From positions 1,106,001-1,170,000 of the forward strand of contig NZ_CP137557.1 of NCBI RefSeq assembly GCF_019249655.2: DNA of 64,000 nucleotides, given 5' to 3'. Source of the stretch: Segatella copri. GTDB lineage: Bacteria; Bacteroidota; Bacteroidia; Bacteroidales; Bacteroidaceae. Below, piece by piece: positions 54,929-64,000 of this stretch. Every line of letters starts with the position of its first letter. The first letter of the stretch is position 1. The translations under genes and the position numbers were made by a program. The notes below the pieces were generated by a model. That model was not told the DNA's origin. It was given only the letters and a program-made list of their open reading frames with translations, and did no database searches.

Positions 54929-57139
54929 TTACTTAACTGTAACGTAGAAGTTCTTCTCTACTACCTTGCCAGAGTAATCGATAGCCTTGTAAACGATAGT
55001 ATAGTTACCTGCCTTAGAAGCATTGAATACTACCTTCTGGATCTCGCCGTTGAATGGAGCCTTTGTTGCCTTACCGTTAACTAAGATCTCTGCACCTGCC
55101 TCCTTCACATACAACTGCTTCTTGTAAGCTGGAGCCAAAAGCTCTGCTGTGTAAGTTGTTGCTACCAATGGAGTAGCACCTACACCTACGAAGCTGGTTG
55201 CGAAGCGGTGACCTGTGCTTACGAAGCCCCAGTTGCCATTGCTTGACTTGAACAGCATTGCTGGCTGCAAGAACTTGTTGGCATTATGGATTATGCCTTC
55301 AATCTTCTTAATCAGGTTGTTGACTGTAGGAACAACTGCATCATACTTGCCTGCGAATGTATTAGCCCAATCGATAGCAGTCTTTACAGGACCAAGTGTT
55401 GTTGACAAGTTTGAGTTCAGGTCTGCGATGAGCTTCTTCATGGTATCATCCTTTACCTTAATCTCATAGATATATGTAGTCAAAGTTGTAGAACCAGACT
55501 CACCATTTACTTCAATAGAGATATCCTTGTTAGCTACTTCCTCGCTTACGATATAAGCGTTCTTGATAGTGTTGAGCTTCTTGTTGTCTGAAATCTGGAT
55601 GAAGTCGAGATCATTGCCGTTAGCAACTACCTTTACACCAGGAACAGCCACTACTGTAGCTACCTCAATGGTCTTGCCTGTTGATGGATCGATGATGTTG
55701 TTGAAGTCGATACCATTGATACCATTCAACTTCTCCTTCATACCTGTAGGGAACATGAAGCGGTCGAGGCTCAAGTTGTCGAGCTTGCTGTTATTAGCCA
55801 AGAAATTGAAACTCAAAGGCTTAACTGCGAAGGCAGCCAAGTTGATCTTTGATGTAACAACCTTATCTACTTCCTTGCCAGTCTCATCCTTCTGCTTCCA
55901 AGAAGCTTGGATTCCGTATGCTGTCAACTTATTATTGATGTTGCTATACAAAGCTGTTGCAAGTCCAGACAAGTTCAAGTTGGTTGACTTAGGGTGCTGC
56001 AACTTAGCGAGTACGTTCTTGGCAGCTTCCTTCAACTGACCCTTGTTCAATTCCAAACCATCGTTCTGAGGATCTGTGCACTCTACAGGGATAGCGTAGA
56101 AGCCATTAGCTGATGTTGCACGTGAGATACCATACTTCAGAACCTTGTCTGTGATAACAGGTGCGCCCAGCTTGAAGCCTGGAGCGTCATTACCCTGGCT
56201 GTCTACCAATCTGAATGTGATAGCAGATGGATCAACATTAGCAGGGTTGATGTTGATGTAGATGTTGCCAGCGTCAGACTTGATAATCTTGCCACCTTCT
56301 ACACCGAATTCCTCATCACCTGTAGATGGAGCACTCCAATATGCAGAAAGGATATTTGCCTGTGCGCCCAAGAATGCTGCATTCTCGTAACCTGTTACAG
56401 GGCAGTCTGTAGCCTGAATCTCAATGCCAGTAACACCCTTGTTCAAGATGTCAGCAATAGCGCTCTTGAGGTTGGCAACCTCAGCAACAATATCATTAAG
56501 CTGGTTACTCATGGTTCCCAACTGAGTGTTGATTTGATCCTTAGCATCCTTCAATGTTTCGATGTCATTACCCTGAGTTCCCAACTTATTATTGAGATCT
56601 GTGTTGAGGTTATCAATTTTGCCCTGCAAATCATCAGCCTTATTGTTAAGGTCTGTTCTGAGTCCAGCGATATCTTGCTGAGCCTTATTCAACTTTTCAA
56701 GTTCTGCAGGGAGACTACCTGTAATACCAGCTACTGTTGACTGTAATGCCTCCAAGTCGGCTTGATTAGCCTTGCCTGCAATAGTAGCGTTAAGAGCACC
56801 AATAGACTCATTAAGCTTCTGGTTGAGAGTTGTAAACTGCTGGGTCATAGAGCCACTCAAGGTCTCGATAGCAGTCTTATTATCTGCAATCTTTCCTTCG
56901 AGAACATCAATCTTGTCCTTATTGGCCTTCACTTCGCCATTCTTCAGTGCATCAATGTTGGCCTGCAAAAGTTGGTCTGCAGTTTTCAAAGCCTCAATCT
57001 GCTTGGTAACAGCATCAGCGATAGAAATGCTAGTGTTGTAAGCAGCGTCGCTTTCGTGATCTGTACAAGACACAAAAGTGCTTGCTCCACCCATCAAGAG
57101 GGCAGAGAAGAGCAAAATACTAGTTAATTGTCTTTTCAT
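54929..57139 (-). CDS. Large coiled-coil lipoprotein (DUF4988-like stalk)
   Basis: A 736-residue lipoprotein with lipobox STFVSCTDH. Residues ~30-235 form a long coiled coil of repeated K/Q/N-rich heptads (IDALKNGEVKANKDKIDVLE, LRTDLNNKADDLQGKIDNL, LNDIVAEVANLKSAIADIL), the pattern of DUF4988/PL29-type N-terminal stalks. The remaining ~500 residues are a mixed, probably beta-rich head with no motif I recognise, closing with an Ig-like domain (GNYTIVYKAIDYSGKVVEK). ATG at 57139 is chosen; the longer frame lacks a proper signal. It precedes the OmpA-family gene. A long ~160-nt leader follows a TAACTTTG -7 element (- strand, 57308-57315), suggesting strong or structured expression. Confidence 0.75.
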   Translation of the reverse strand: MKRQLTSILLFSALLMGGASTFVSCTDHESDAAYNTSISIADAVTKQIEALKTADQLLQANIDALKNGEVKANKDKIDVLEGKIADNKTAIETLSGSMTQQFTTLNQKLNESIGALNATIAGKANQADLEALQSTVAGITGSLPAELEKLNKAQQDIAGLRTDLNNKADDLQGKIDNLNTDLNNKLGTQGNDIETLKDAKDQINTQLGTMSNQLNDIVAEVANLKSAIADILNKGVTGIEIQATDCPVTGYENAAFLGAQANILSAYWSAPSTGDEEFGVEGGKIIKSDAGNIYININPANVDPSAITFRLVDSQGNDAPGFKLGAPVITDKVLKYGISRATSANGFYAIPVECTDPQNDGLELNKGQLKEAAKNVLAKLQHPKSTNLNLSGLATALYSNINNKLTAYGIQASWKQKDETGKEVDKVVTSKINLAAFAVKPLSFNFLANNSKLDNLSLDRFMFPTGMKEKLNGINGIDFNNIIDPSTGKTIEVATVVAVPGVKVVANGNDLDFIQISDNKKLNTIKNAYIVSEEVANKDISIEVNGESGSTTLTTYIYEIKVKDDTMKKLIADLNSNLSTTLGPVKTAIDWANTFAGKYDAVVPTVNNLIKKIEGIIHNANKFLQPAMLFKSSNGNWGFVSTGHRFATSFVGVGATPLVATTYTAELLAPAYKKQLYVKEAGAEILVNGKATKAPFNGEIQKVVFNASKAGNYTIVYKAIDYSGKVVEKNFYVTVK

Positions 57140-57525
57140 TTTTATAAAAAATTTAATTAAACTTATGTTGTCTAACTCTAACAAGTCATCCATGACCACT
57201 GCAAGATAGCATTCTGTTGCATTGTTGTGTTAGGTCACGCTTTGACTTTTAATTCTTAGCCTTTGTTTTTATTCCTTTATTTATTACCAAATGTATATAT
57301 ACCGCTGCAAAGTTATAGCTTTTTTTTCAAATAGAAAGATTTTCAAGCATTTAAATGCGAAAAAAACACTGTTTTTTATCTTTTTTAAGCATTCTTCCCC
57401 TCATTTTCCGCTGTTTTCCTTCAAGTTAACAAAAGTTGGGTAAAAATATTTTTCTTACTATTTGATGTATATCAGTTCGCTTCTCGTCTAGTCCAGTTTC
57501 TCTTCTCCCTATACCTTATTTATTG
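57140..57525 (-). promoter_or_regulatory. Leader and promoter of the lipoprotein-OmpA operon
   Basis: - strand TAACTTTG at 57308-57315 with transcription start near 57301, leaving a 5' UTR of ~160 nt. No clear riboswitch fold. 57316-57525 is AT-rich with no feature I can support beyond a partial copy of an AATAAGGTATA motif (complement at 57511-57520). Confidence 0.5.
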
Positions 57526-57581
57526 AACTTTCGCAAGTATCTCACCCACACGCCCTGAAAGGGCAGAAGCTCCTAGCCCAG
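57526..57581. repeat. Palindromic element 2, left arm
   Basis: Starts AACTTTCGCAAGTA (57526-57539), as element 1 does, then CACACGCCCTGAAAGGGC, AGAAGCTCCTAG and CCCAGGG. This arm is the complement of 61180-61232. The element is split by two IS1182-family copies. Confidence 0.8.
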
Positions 57582-59350
57582 GGAGGGCACTGAAAAAGTC
57601 CCTTCATTGGTTATGTTAGTTTAACATTCGATCTTTGAAATAGTGTACCCAAAAGTTGCATATGTGCAATATTTTTTGTATCTTTGTAGGAAAATACAAG
57701 GATTATGCTAGAGCAACAACAGACCATATCATTCAGTGATTATTCAAGTTTGTATGACTTGATTATCCCAAAAGACAACCTGCTCCGCCAGATTACTGAC
57801 CTGGTGGACTTTAGTTTCGTATACCAGGAATTGCAGGACAAGTATTGTCATGACAATGGTCGTACAGCAGAGAGTCCTATCCGTATGTTTAAGTATCTTC
57901 TTTTAAAGGTAATCTATAACATATCGGATGTTGATGTTGTTGAACGTACTCGCTATGATATGTCGTTTAAGTACTTCTTGGGATTAACTCCTGAGGAGAC
58001 TAATCTGATTAATCCTAGTTCCTTGACCAAATTCCGTCGACTTCGCCTGAAGGATATGGACCTGTTGGATCTTCTCATCAAGAAGACTGTTTCTATTGCT
58101 ATAGAAGCTGGTGTCCTCAAGTCTAGAACCATCATTGTTGATGCAACCCATACGCATTCTCGTTCCAACCCTATCAGTGCAGCAAAGAGTTTGGAGTATT
58201 ATTGCAAGGACGTAATCAAGGTCGTTGATTCTGTAGATGACAGCATGGAATTGCCTGAGCTTCCAAAAGAAAAGAAGTATTCTTCTATCATGACTGCTGC
58301 CAAAACAATAGTTGCAACAGTAGAAGCTGACGCTGCAACTGCCAATATGCCTGCAGTCAAGGAACGTCTTAACATGCTGAAAGAAACCATTTCCGATGCA
58401 GAGACCCGAGGCGTAATATCAAAAGATGAAGATGCCCGTACAGGACATAAAACAGCGCATTCTTCATTCTTTGGCTATAAGACGCATATAGCTATGAGCG
58501 ATGAGAGAATTATCACCGCAGCTACCGTCACCTCCGGCGAGAAGGGTGATGGACAGCAATTGCCGGAATTGATAAAAAAGACAGAGGAAGCAGGAATGGA
58601 AGTTGATTCCATAGTAGCAGATAAGGCATATTCCAGCAAGGAGAATCTCAAAATGGCAAAGGAAAACAATATGCGCCTCTCTGCTCGTTTAAGCTCTGTA
58701 ATTGACGGTAATCGAACAAACAAACTCCCTTTTGAATACAACAAGGATGCAGATCTGTACGTCTGCCCAGCAGGGCATCTGGCGAAATGGAAAGAGATGA
58801 ATAATCGCAAAAATGACAAGCGTCACAGAAACTCCAGCATTACCTATTATTTTGATGTGGACAAATGCAAGGTCTGTCCATTGCGTGAAGGTTGCTACAA
58901 GGAAGGAGCCAAGACAAAAACATATGCGGTTACCATCAAATCGGATGAACAGTTGGAGCAAATCGAATATCAAAAAACAGAAGAGTTTATAAATCTTCAG
59001 AGGAAACGATACAAGATAGAAGCCAAGAACTCCGAACTTAAGAATGTCTTAGGATATGACAGAGCCCTGTCATACGGTTTGTCGTGCATGGAAATGCAGG
59101 GTGCTTTGACTATTTTCGCTGCAAATGTGAAAAGAATCATCAAATTGATGCAAAATGCATAAGGGGGGAAGTAGATTCCTCTATATATTGCCGAATTAAG
59201 CGCCAGAAAGGCTATAGAAAGCTATTTGGGGCTATATTCCTGTCCAAAAAAGTATTCCACTTTTAAAAGATGAAATGCTTCTTGGACAAGAATTAAAGTT
59301 CAAAAACAAGCTATGCAACTTAAAATTGGGTACCTTTTTCAGTGCCCTCC
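57582..59350 (+). mobile_element. IS1182-family insertion sequence, copy 1 (1769 bp)
   Basis: Inverted ends GGAGGGCACTGAAAAAG at 57582-57598 and its complement at 59334-59350. It carries one transposase gene with a TATCTTTG promoter element just upstream. It appears identical over its full length to copy 2. No clear target duplication is visible; the exact ends are uncertain by a base or two because the flank is also G-rich. Confidence 0.9.
57705..59162 (+). CDS. IS1182-family transposase, copy 1
   Basis: A 485-residue DDE transposase. The N-terminal DUF772-type region is LLRQITDLVDFSFVYQELQD to SPIRMFKYLLLKVIYNISD. Catalytic residues: D in IIVDATHTHSRSNP, D in SIVADKAYSSKEN, and E in YKIEAKNSELKNVLGYDRA. 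A zinc-like cysteine group (CPAGHLAKW, CKVCPLREGCYKEG) lies between. The frame is full length and should be active. Its protein is the same as that of copy 2. Confidence 0.95.
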   Translation: MLEQQQTISFSDYSSLYDLIIPKDNLLRQITDLVDFSFVYQELQDKYCHDNGRTAESPIRMFKYLLLKVIYNISDVDVVERTRYDMSFKYFLGLTPEETNLINPSSLTKFRRLRLKDMDLLDLLIKKTVSIAIEAGVLKSRTIIVDATHTHSRSNPISAAKSLEYYCKDVIKVVDSVDDSMELPELPKEKKYSSIMTAAKTIVATVEADAATANMPAVKERLNMLKETISDAETRGVISKDEDARTGHKTAHSSFFGYKTHIAMSDERIITAATVTSGEKGDGQQLPELIKKTEEAGMEVDSIVADKAYSSKENLKMAKENNMRLSARLSSVIDGNRTNKLPFEYNKDADLYVCPAGHLAKWKEMNNRKNDKRHRNSSITYYFDVDKCKVCPLREGCYKEGAKTKTYAVTIKSDEQLEQIEYQKTEEFINLQRKRYKIEAKNSELKNVLGYDRALSYGLSCMEMQGALTIFAANVKRIIKLMQNA

Positions 59351-59410
59351 AAAGCTTTTGCCCTTACAGGACGCCTTGCTGATTGCTTGTATACCCAGGG
59401 CGCTGCCCTG
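59351..59410. repeat. Palindromic element 2, central fragment
   Basis: 60 bp between the two IS copies: AAAGCTTTTGCCCTTACAGG, then CTTGTATACCCAGGGCGCTG and CCCTG. It is related in style to the outer arms (AGCTTTTGCCCTT against AGCTTCTGCCCTT), so it is the middle of the interrupted element. Confidence 0.6.
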
Positions 59411-61179
59411 GGAGGGCACTGAAAAAGTCCCTTCATTGGTTATGTTAGTTTAACATTCGATCTTTGAAATAGTGTACCCAAAAGTTGCATATGTGCAATA
59501 TTTTTTGTATCTTTGTAGGAAAATACAAGGATTATGCTAGAGCAACAACAGACCATATCATTCAGTGATTATTCAAGTTTGTATGACTTGATTATCCCAA
59601 AAGACAACCTGCTCCGCCAGATTACTGACCTGGTGGACTTTAGTTTCGTATACCAGGAATTGCAGGACAAGTATTGTCATGACAATGGTCGTACAGCAGA
59701 GAGTCCTATCCGTATGTTTAAGTATCTTCTTTTAAAGGTAATCTATAACATATCGGATGTTGATGTTGTTGAACGTACTCGCTATGATATGTCGTTTAAG
59801 TACTTCTTGGGATTAACTCCTGAGGAGACTAATCTGATTAATCCTAGTTCCTTGACCAAATTCCGTCGACTTCGCCTGAAGGATATGGACCTGTTGGATC
59901 TTCTCATCAAGAAGACTGTTTCTATTGCTATAGAAGCTGGTGTCCTCAAGTCTAGAACCATCATTGTTGATGCAACCCATACGCATTCTCGTTCCAACCC
60001 TATCAGTGCAGCAAAGAGTTTGGAGTATTATTGCAAGGACGTAATCAAGGTCGTTGATTCTGTAGATGACAGCATGGAATTGCCTGAGCTTCCAAAAGAA
60101 AAGAAGTATTCTTCTATCATGACTGCTGCCAAAACAATAGTTGCAACAGTAGAAGCTGACGCTGCAACTGCCAATATGCCTGCAGTCAAGGAACGTCTTA
60201 ACATGCTGAAAGAAACCATTTCCGATGCAGAGACCCGAGGCGTAATATCAAAAGATGAAGATGCCCGTACAGGACATAAAACAGCGCATTCTTCATTCTT
60301 TGGCTATAAGACGCATATAGCTATGAGCGATGAGAGAATTATCACCGCAGCTACCGTCACCTCCGGCGAGAAGGGTGATGGACAGCAATTGCCGGAATTG
60401 ATAAAAAAGACAGAGGAAGCAGGAATGGAAGTTGATTCCATAGTAGCAGATAAGGCATATTCCAGCAAGGAGAATCTCAAAATGGCAAAGGAAAACAATA
60501 TGCGCCTCTCTGCTCGTTTAAGCTCTGTAATTGACGGTAATCGAACAAACAAACTCCCTTTTGAATACAACAAGGATGCAGATCTGTACGTCTGCCCAGC
60601 AGGGCATCTGGCGAAATGGAAAGAGATGAATAATCGCAAAAATGACAAGCGTCACAGAAACTCCAGCATTACCTATTATTTTGATGTGGACAAATGCAAG
60701 GTCTGTCCATTGCGTGAAGGTTGCTACAAGGAAGGAGCCAAGACAAAAACATATGCGGTTACCATCAAATCGGATGAACAGTTGGAGCAAATCGAATATC
60801 AAAAAACAGAAGAGTTTATAAATCTTCAGAGGAAACGATACAAGATAGAAGCCAAGAACTCCGAACTTAAGAATGTCTTAGGATATGACAGAGCCCTGTC
60901 ATACGGTTTGTCGTGCATGGAAATGCAGGGTGCTTTGACTATTTTCGCTGCAAATGTGAAAAGAATCATCAAATTGATGCAAAATGCATAAGGGGGGAAG
61001 TAGATTCCTCTATATATTGCCGAATTAAGCGCCAGAAAGGCTATAGAAAGCTATTTGGGGCTATATTCCTGTCCAAAAAAGTATTCCACTTTTAAAAGAT
61101 GAAATGCTTCTTGGACAAGAATTAAAGTTCAAAAACAAGCTATGCAACTTAAAATTGGGTACCTTTTTCAGTGCCCTCC
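59411..61179 (+). mobile_element. IS1182-family insertion sequence, copy 2 (1769 bp)
   Basis: Same ends and same orientation as copy 1, starting 1829 bp after it. Identity of the pair points to very recent transposition or to tandem arrangement kept by recombination. A deletion between the copies would leave a single IS. Confidence 0.9.
59534..60991 (+). CDS. IS1182-family transposase, copy 2
   Basis: A 485-residue DDE transposase whose translation is identical to the copy at 57705-59162, with the same start, catalytic residues and cysteine group. The upstream TATCTTTG promoter element is duplicated as well, so both genes should be expressed equally. Confidence 0.95.
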   Translation: MLEQQQTISFSDYSSLYDLIIPKDNLLRQITDLVDFSFVYQELQDKYCHDNGRTAESPIRMFKYLLLKVIYNISDVDVVERTRYDMSFKYFLGLTPEETNLINPSSLTKFRRLRLKDMDLLDLLIKKTVSIAIEAGVLKSRTIIVDATHTHSRSNPISAAKSLEYYCKDVIKVVDSVDDSMELPELPKEKKYSSIMTAAKTIVATVEADAATANMPAVKERLNMLKETISDAETRGVISKDEDARTGHKTAHSSFFGYKTHIAMSDERIITAATVTSGEKGDGQQLPELIKKTEEAGMEVDSIVADKAYSSKENLKMAKENNMRLSARLSSVIDGNRTNKLPFEYNKDADLYVCPAGHLAKWKEMNNRKNDKRHRNSSITYYFDVDKCKVCPLREGCYKEGAKTKTYAVTIKSDEQLEQIEYQKTEEFINLQRKRYKIEAKNSELKNVLGYDRALSYGLSCMEMQGALTIFAANVKRIIKLMQNA

Positions 61180-61232
61180 CTGGGCTAGGAGCTTCTGCCC
61201 TTTCAGGGCGTGTGGAGCATACTTGCGAAACT
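61180..61232. repeat. Palindromic element 2, right arm
   Basis: CTGGGCTAGGAGCTTCTGCC and CTTTCAGGGCGTGTGG, ending TACTTGCGAAACT, the complement of the left arm at 57526-57581 apart from a few bases near GAGCA/CTCACC. Confidence 0.8.
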
Positions 61233-61265
61233 AGAATTATTTATATATAAAGCCCCCAAAACAGC

Positions 61266-61375
61266 CCTTAAGCATGGGAAAATTTTCCCTTAAGGAAACT
61301 TGAAGTTTCAGTTAAGGAGACGTAGATTTTCCCTTAAGGAAAAAAACGGTTTCACTTAAAAAAGCATTTGAAACA
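61266..61375. repeat. Degenerate 22-bp tandem array, five units, upstream of the rRNA operon
   Basis: TTAAGC/TTAAGG/TTAAAA cores at 61268, 61290, 61312, 61334 and 61356, exactly 22 bp apart. Units follow CCCTTAAGGAAA...TTTT with local palindromes TTTCCTTAAGGAAA-like and GAAACTTGAAGTTTC. It lies ~180 bp upstream of the rRNA promoter. Confidence 0.75.
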
Positions 61376-61454
61376 CTTTTGGCGTGTTTTTGAGGCCATT
61401 TCTTAGCCCTTATCAGTAGCCTTGATAGTGGTGTGTGTTCGTGCACACCTCATG

Positions 61455-61477
61455 CTATATAATATAATAAGGTATAA
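61455..61477. repeat. AT-rich dispersed motif, copy 2
   Basis: CTATATAATATAATAAGG plus TATAA; the same motif with a 2-bp TA insertion lies at 18508-18532 in the nan control region. Confidence 0.65.
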
Positions 61478-61550
61478 CGCAGAAAATGAAACTTTGAAGT
61501 GTTTCTGAATGTTAAAATCAAAAGAAAAATGAAAGTTTTTCCTCGAAACA

Positions 61551-61582
61551 TTTGGCAGTTTCGGAAATAGTTAGTACTTTTG
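61551..61582 (+). promoter_or_regulatory. rRNA operon promoter
   Basis: TTTG at 61551-61554 and TACTTTTG at 61575-61582, 20 bp apart, followed by a ~255-nt leader to the 16S gene. The leader contains boxA-like TTCTTTGAAAG near 61632. Confidence 0.75.
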
Positions 61583-61845
61583 CACTCGCTTTTGAGAAAT
61601 CAAGCATTACTCGAAGCAATAAAGAAAGAGTTCTTTGAAAGATTTTACATAAACAGACAAGTAGTACAAGAAGCGGTTAACTTCTTAGAAATAAGAAAGT
61701 TGACTGGGTAAAAGAAACGAACCGTCAAGCAATTGACAAGTCAGGTTTACTAAGCTTCAATAAACGAAAAGGATATTCGTCCTAAGTACAGACAACAAAC
61801 ACCGATTGCTTCAGCAATGAGGCAAGAAGTAAAAATGATATTTTA

Positions 61846-63376
<1,531 letters not shown>

Positions 63377-63796
63377 CTGGAGAGACGATTATCTTTAGCT
63401 ATTGGTTTATAGTTAATAGTTTATAGCTTTAGTGACTGATTAAAAGTTCGCTTCTCTTCTTGTACGCACCATCTGTTTAATCAAATACAGGAGACTGAGA
63501 AAGTTGTTTTTAGTTAATAGTTTAAAGTTAACAGTTAACAGCTCGGCTCAAGCAAAATGGTTCAACTCCACAATCTCCACTCTGTCATTAGTTGAGTTGC
63601 TTTAAACTGTCAACTTTCAACTATAAACTGACAAAAAGATCTTTGACATATTGACACAAGCAAAACTGTAAGTAATGAACTTTAGTTCAGACTAAAGTGA
63701 ATCAAATCGCAAGATGAGATTTCACAAGTTAGAATACAGCTGAAAGTATGAGCTACTTATTCGCTGTCAGTTATCTGATAGCAAATACAGTCGTAA
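63377..63796 (+). other. 16S-23S internal spacer without tRNA genes
   Basis: About 420 bp. I looked for tRNA-Ile and tRNA-Ala (acceptor stems, GGTTCGA-type T-arms, CCA ends) and found none. The stretch contains AT-rich palindromic arms, TTTATAGTTAATAGTTTATAG at its start and TAGTTAATAGTTTAAAG near 63510 facing ACTTTCAACTATAAACTG near 63613, like those between gltB and gltD. Antitermination-like GATCTTTGACATATTGACA lies near 63641. Confidence 0.75.
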
Positions 63797-64000
63797 AGAA
63801 AGTAAGAAAGGGCGTATGGCGGATGCCTAGGCTCACGGAGGCGATGAAGGACGTGATAAGCTGCGATAAGCTTCGGGTAGGTGCAAATAACCTTTGATCC
63901 GGAGATTTCCGAATGGGACAACCTAGCCGTCTGAAGGACGGTTACTCAATCTTCAAGATTGAGAGCTAACGCAGGGAACTGAAACATCTTAGTACCTGCA
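63797..64000 (+). rRNA. rrl: 23S ribosomal RNA, 5' end (continues past window)
   Basis: Begins near AGAAAGTAAGAAAGGGCGTA and includes GGCGGATGCCTAGGCTC and GGCGATGAAGGACGTGATAA, the conserved start of bacterial 23S. Only ~200 nt are in the window; the start is approximate. Confidence 0.95.

Noticed and set aside
61751..61763. 13-nt TAAGCTTCAATAA in the rRNA leader, identical to part of the CRISPR repeat
   Set aside because: It lies in the half of the repeat removed from mature crRNA, is AT-rich, and has no stem or array around it. Most likely chance.

Overview
The window comes from a gut Bacteroidota of the Segatella (Prevotella) copri type. The 16S rRNA gene near the right end reads as that group, promoters follow the Bacteroidota TTTG / TAnnTTTG pattern, there are SusC/SusD pairs and glycan-degradation loci, and the Cas12a resembles Prevotella orthologues. 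No replication origin, phage module or tRNA gene is visible.

Layout. 1-4816: a type V-A CRISPR-Cas locus (cas12a 3' end, remnants of cas4 and cas1, intact cas2, 20-repeat array). Cas4 and Cas1 have been fused by a deletion that keeps the reading frame, with a single TGA at the junction, so the effector and array look usable while adaptation looks dead. 4817-6168: a decayed island with a DUF3791-DUF3990-DUF3791 cassette in ruins. 6169-8032: a complete ISL3-family insertion sequence with an 8-bp target duplication. 8033-10448: a VirE-type P-loop protein and a DUF6078-like protein, with iteron-like and 22-bp-period repeats around them. 10661-13911: HAD phosphatase, DUF418 membrane protein, dicarboxylate/amino-acid symporter.

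14150-34761 is a sialic-acid utilisation locus. Leftward: ROK regulator, NagB, and a NagB-like/PIG-L fusion whose deaminase residues are mostly lost. Rightward: MFS transporter, NanL lyase, AGE-type epimerase, sialidase, small lipoprotein, SusC, SusD, a leftover 3' end of a second susD, GH20 hexosaminidase, and a three-domain SGNH / sialate O-acetylesterase / Kelch epimerase. Together these can free, de-acetylate, import and cleave sialic acid and feed the amino sugar to fructose-6-P; a GlcNAc kinase and NagA are not in the window.

35068-49652 is nitrogen assimilation (P-II, AmtB, putative porin, AsnB, GltB, GltD) with a leftward GH125/GH92 mannosidase pair in the middle. 49830-57139 holds a GH43-like enzyme and four envelope or secreted proteins, including a coiled-coil lipoprotein paired with an OmpA-family protein. 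57526-61232 is a palindromic element containing two identical IS1182-family copies. 61551-64000 is an rRNA operon start (16S, a spacer without tRNA genes, 5' end of 23S).

The least expected signals are the cas4::cas1 chimera, the inactive-deaminase fusion, evidence that the sialic-acid SusCD pair was exchanged, a repeat family with conserved 14-bp termini that ends one gene and hosts two IS copies, and three degenerate tandem arrays whose periods (22, 22 and 32-33 bp) equal two or three DNA turns.
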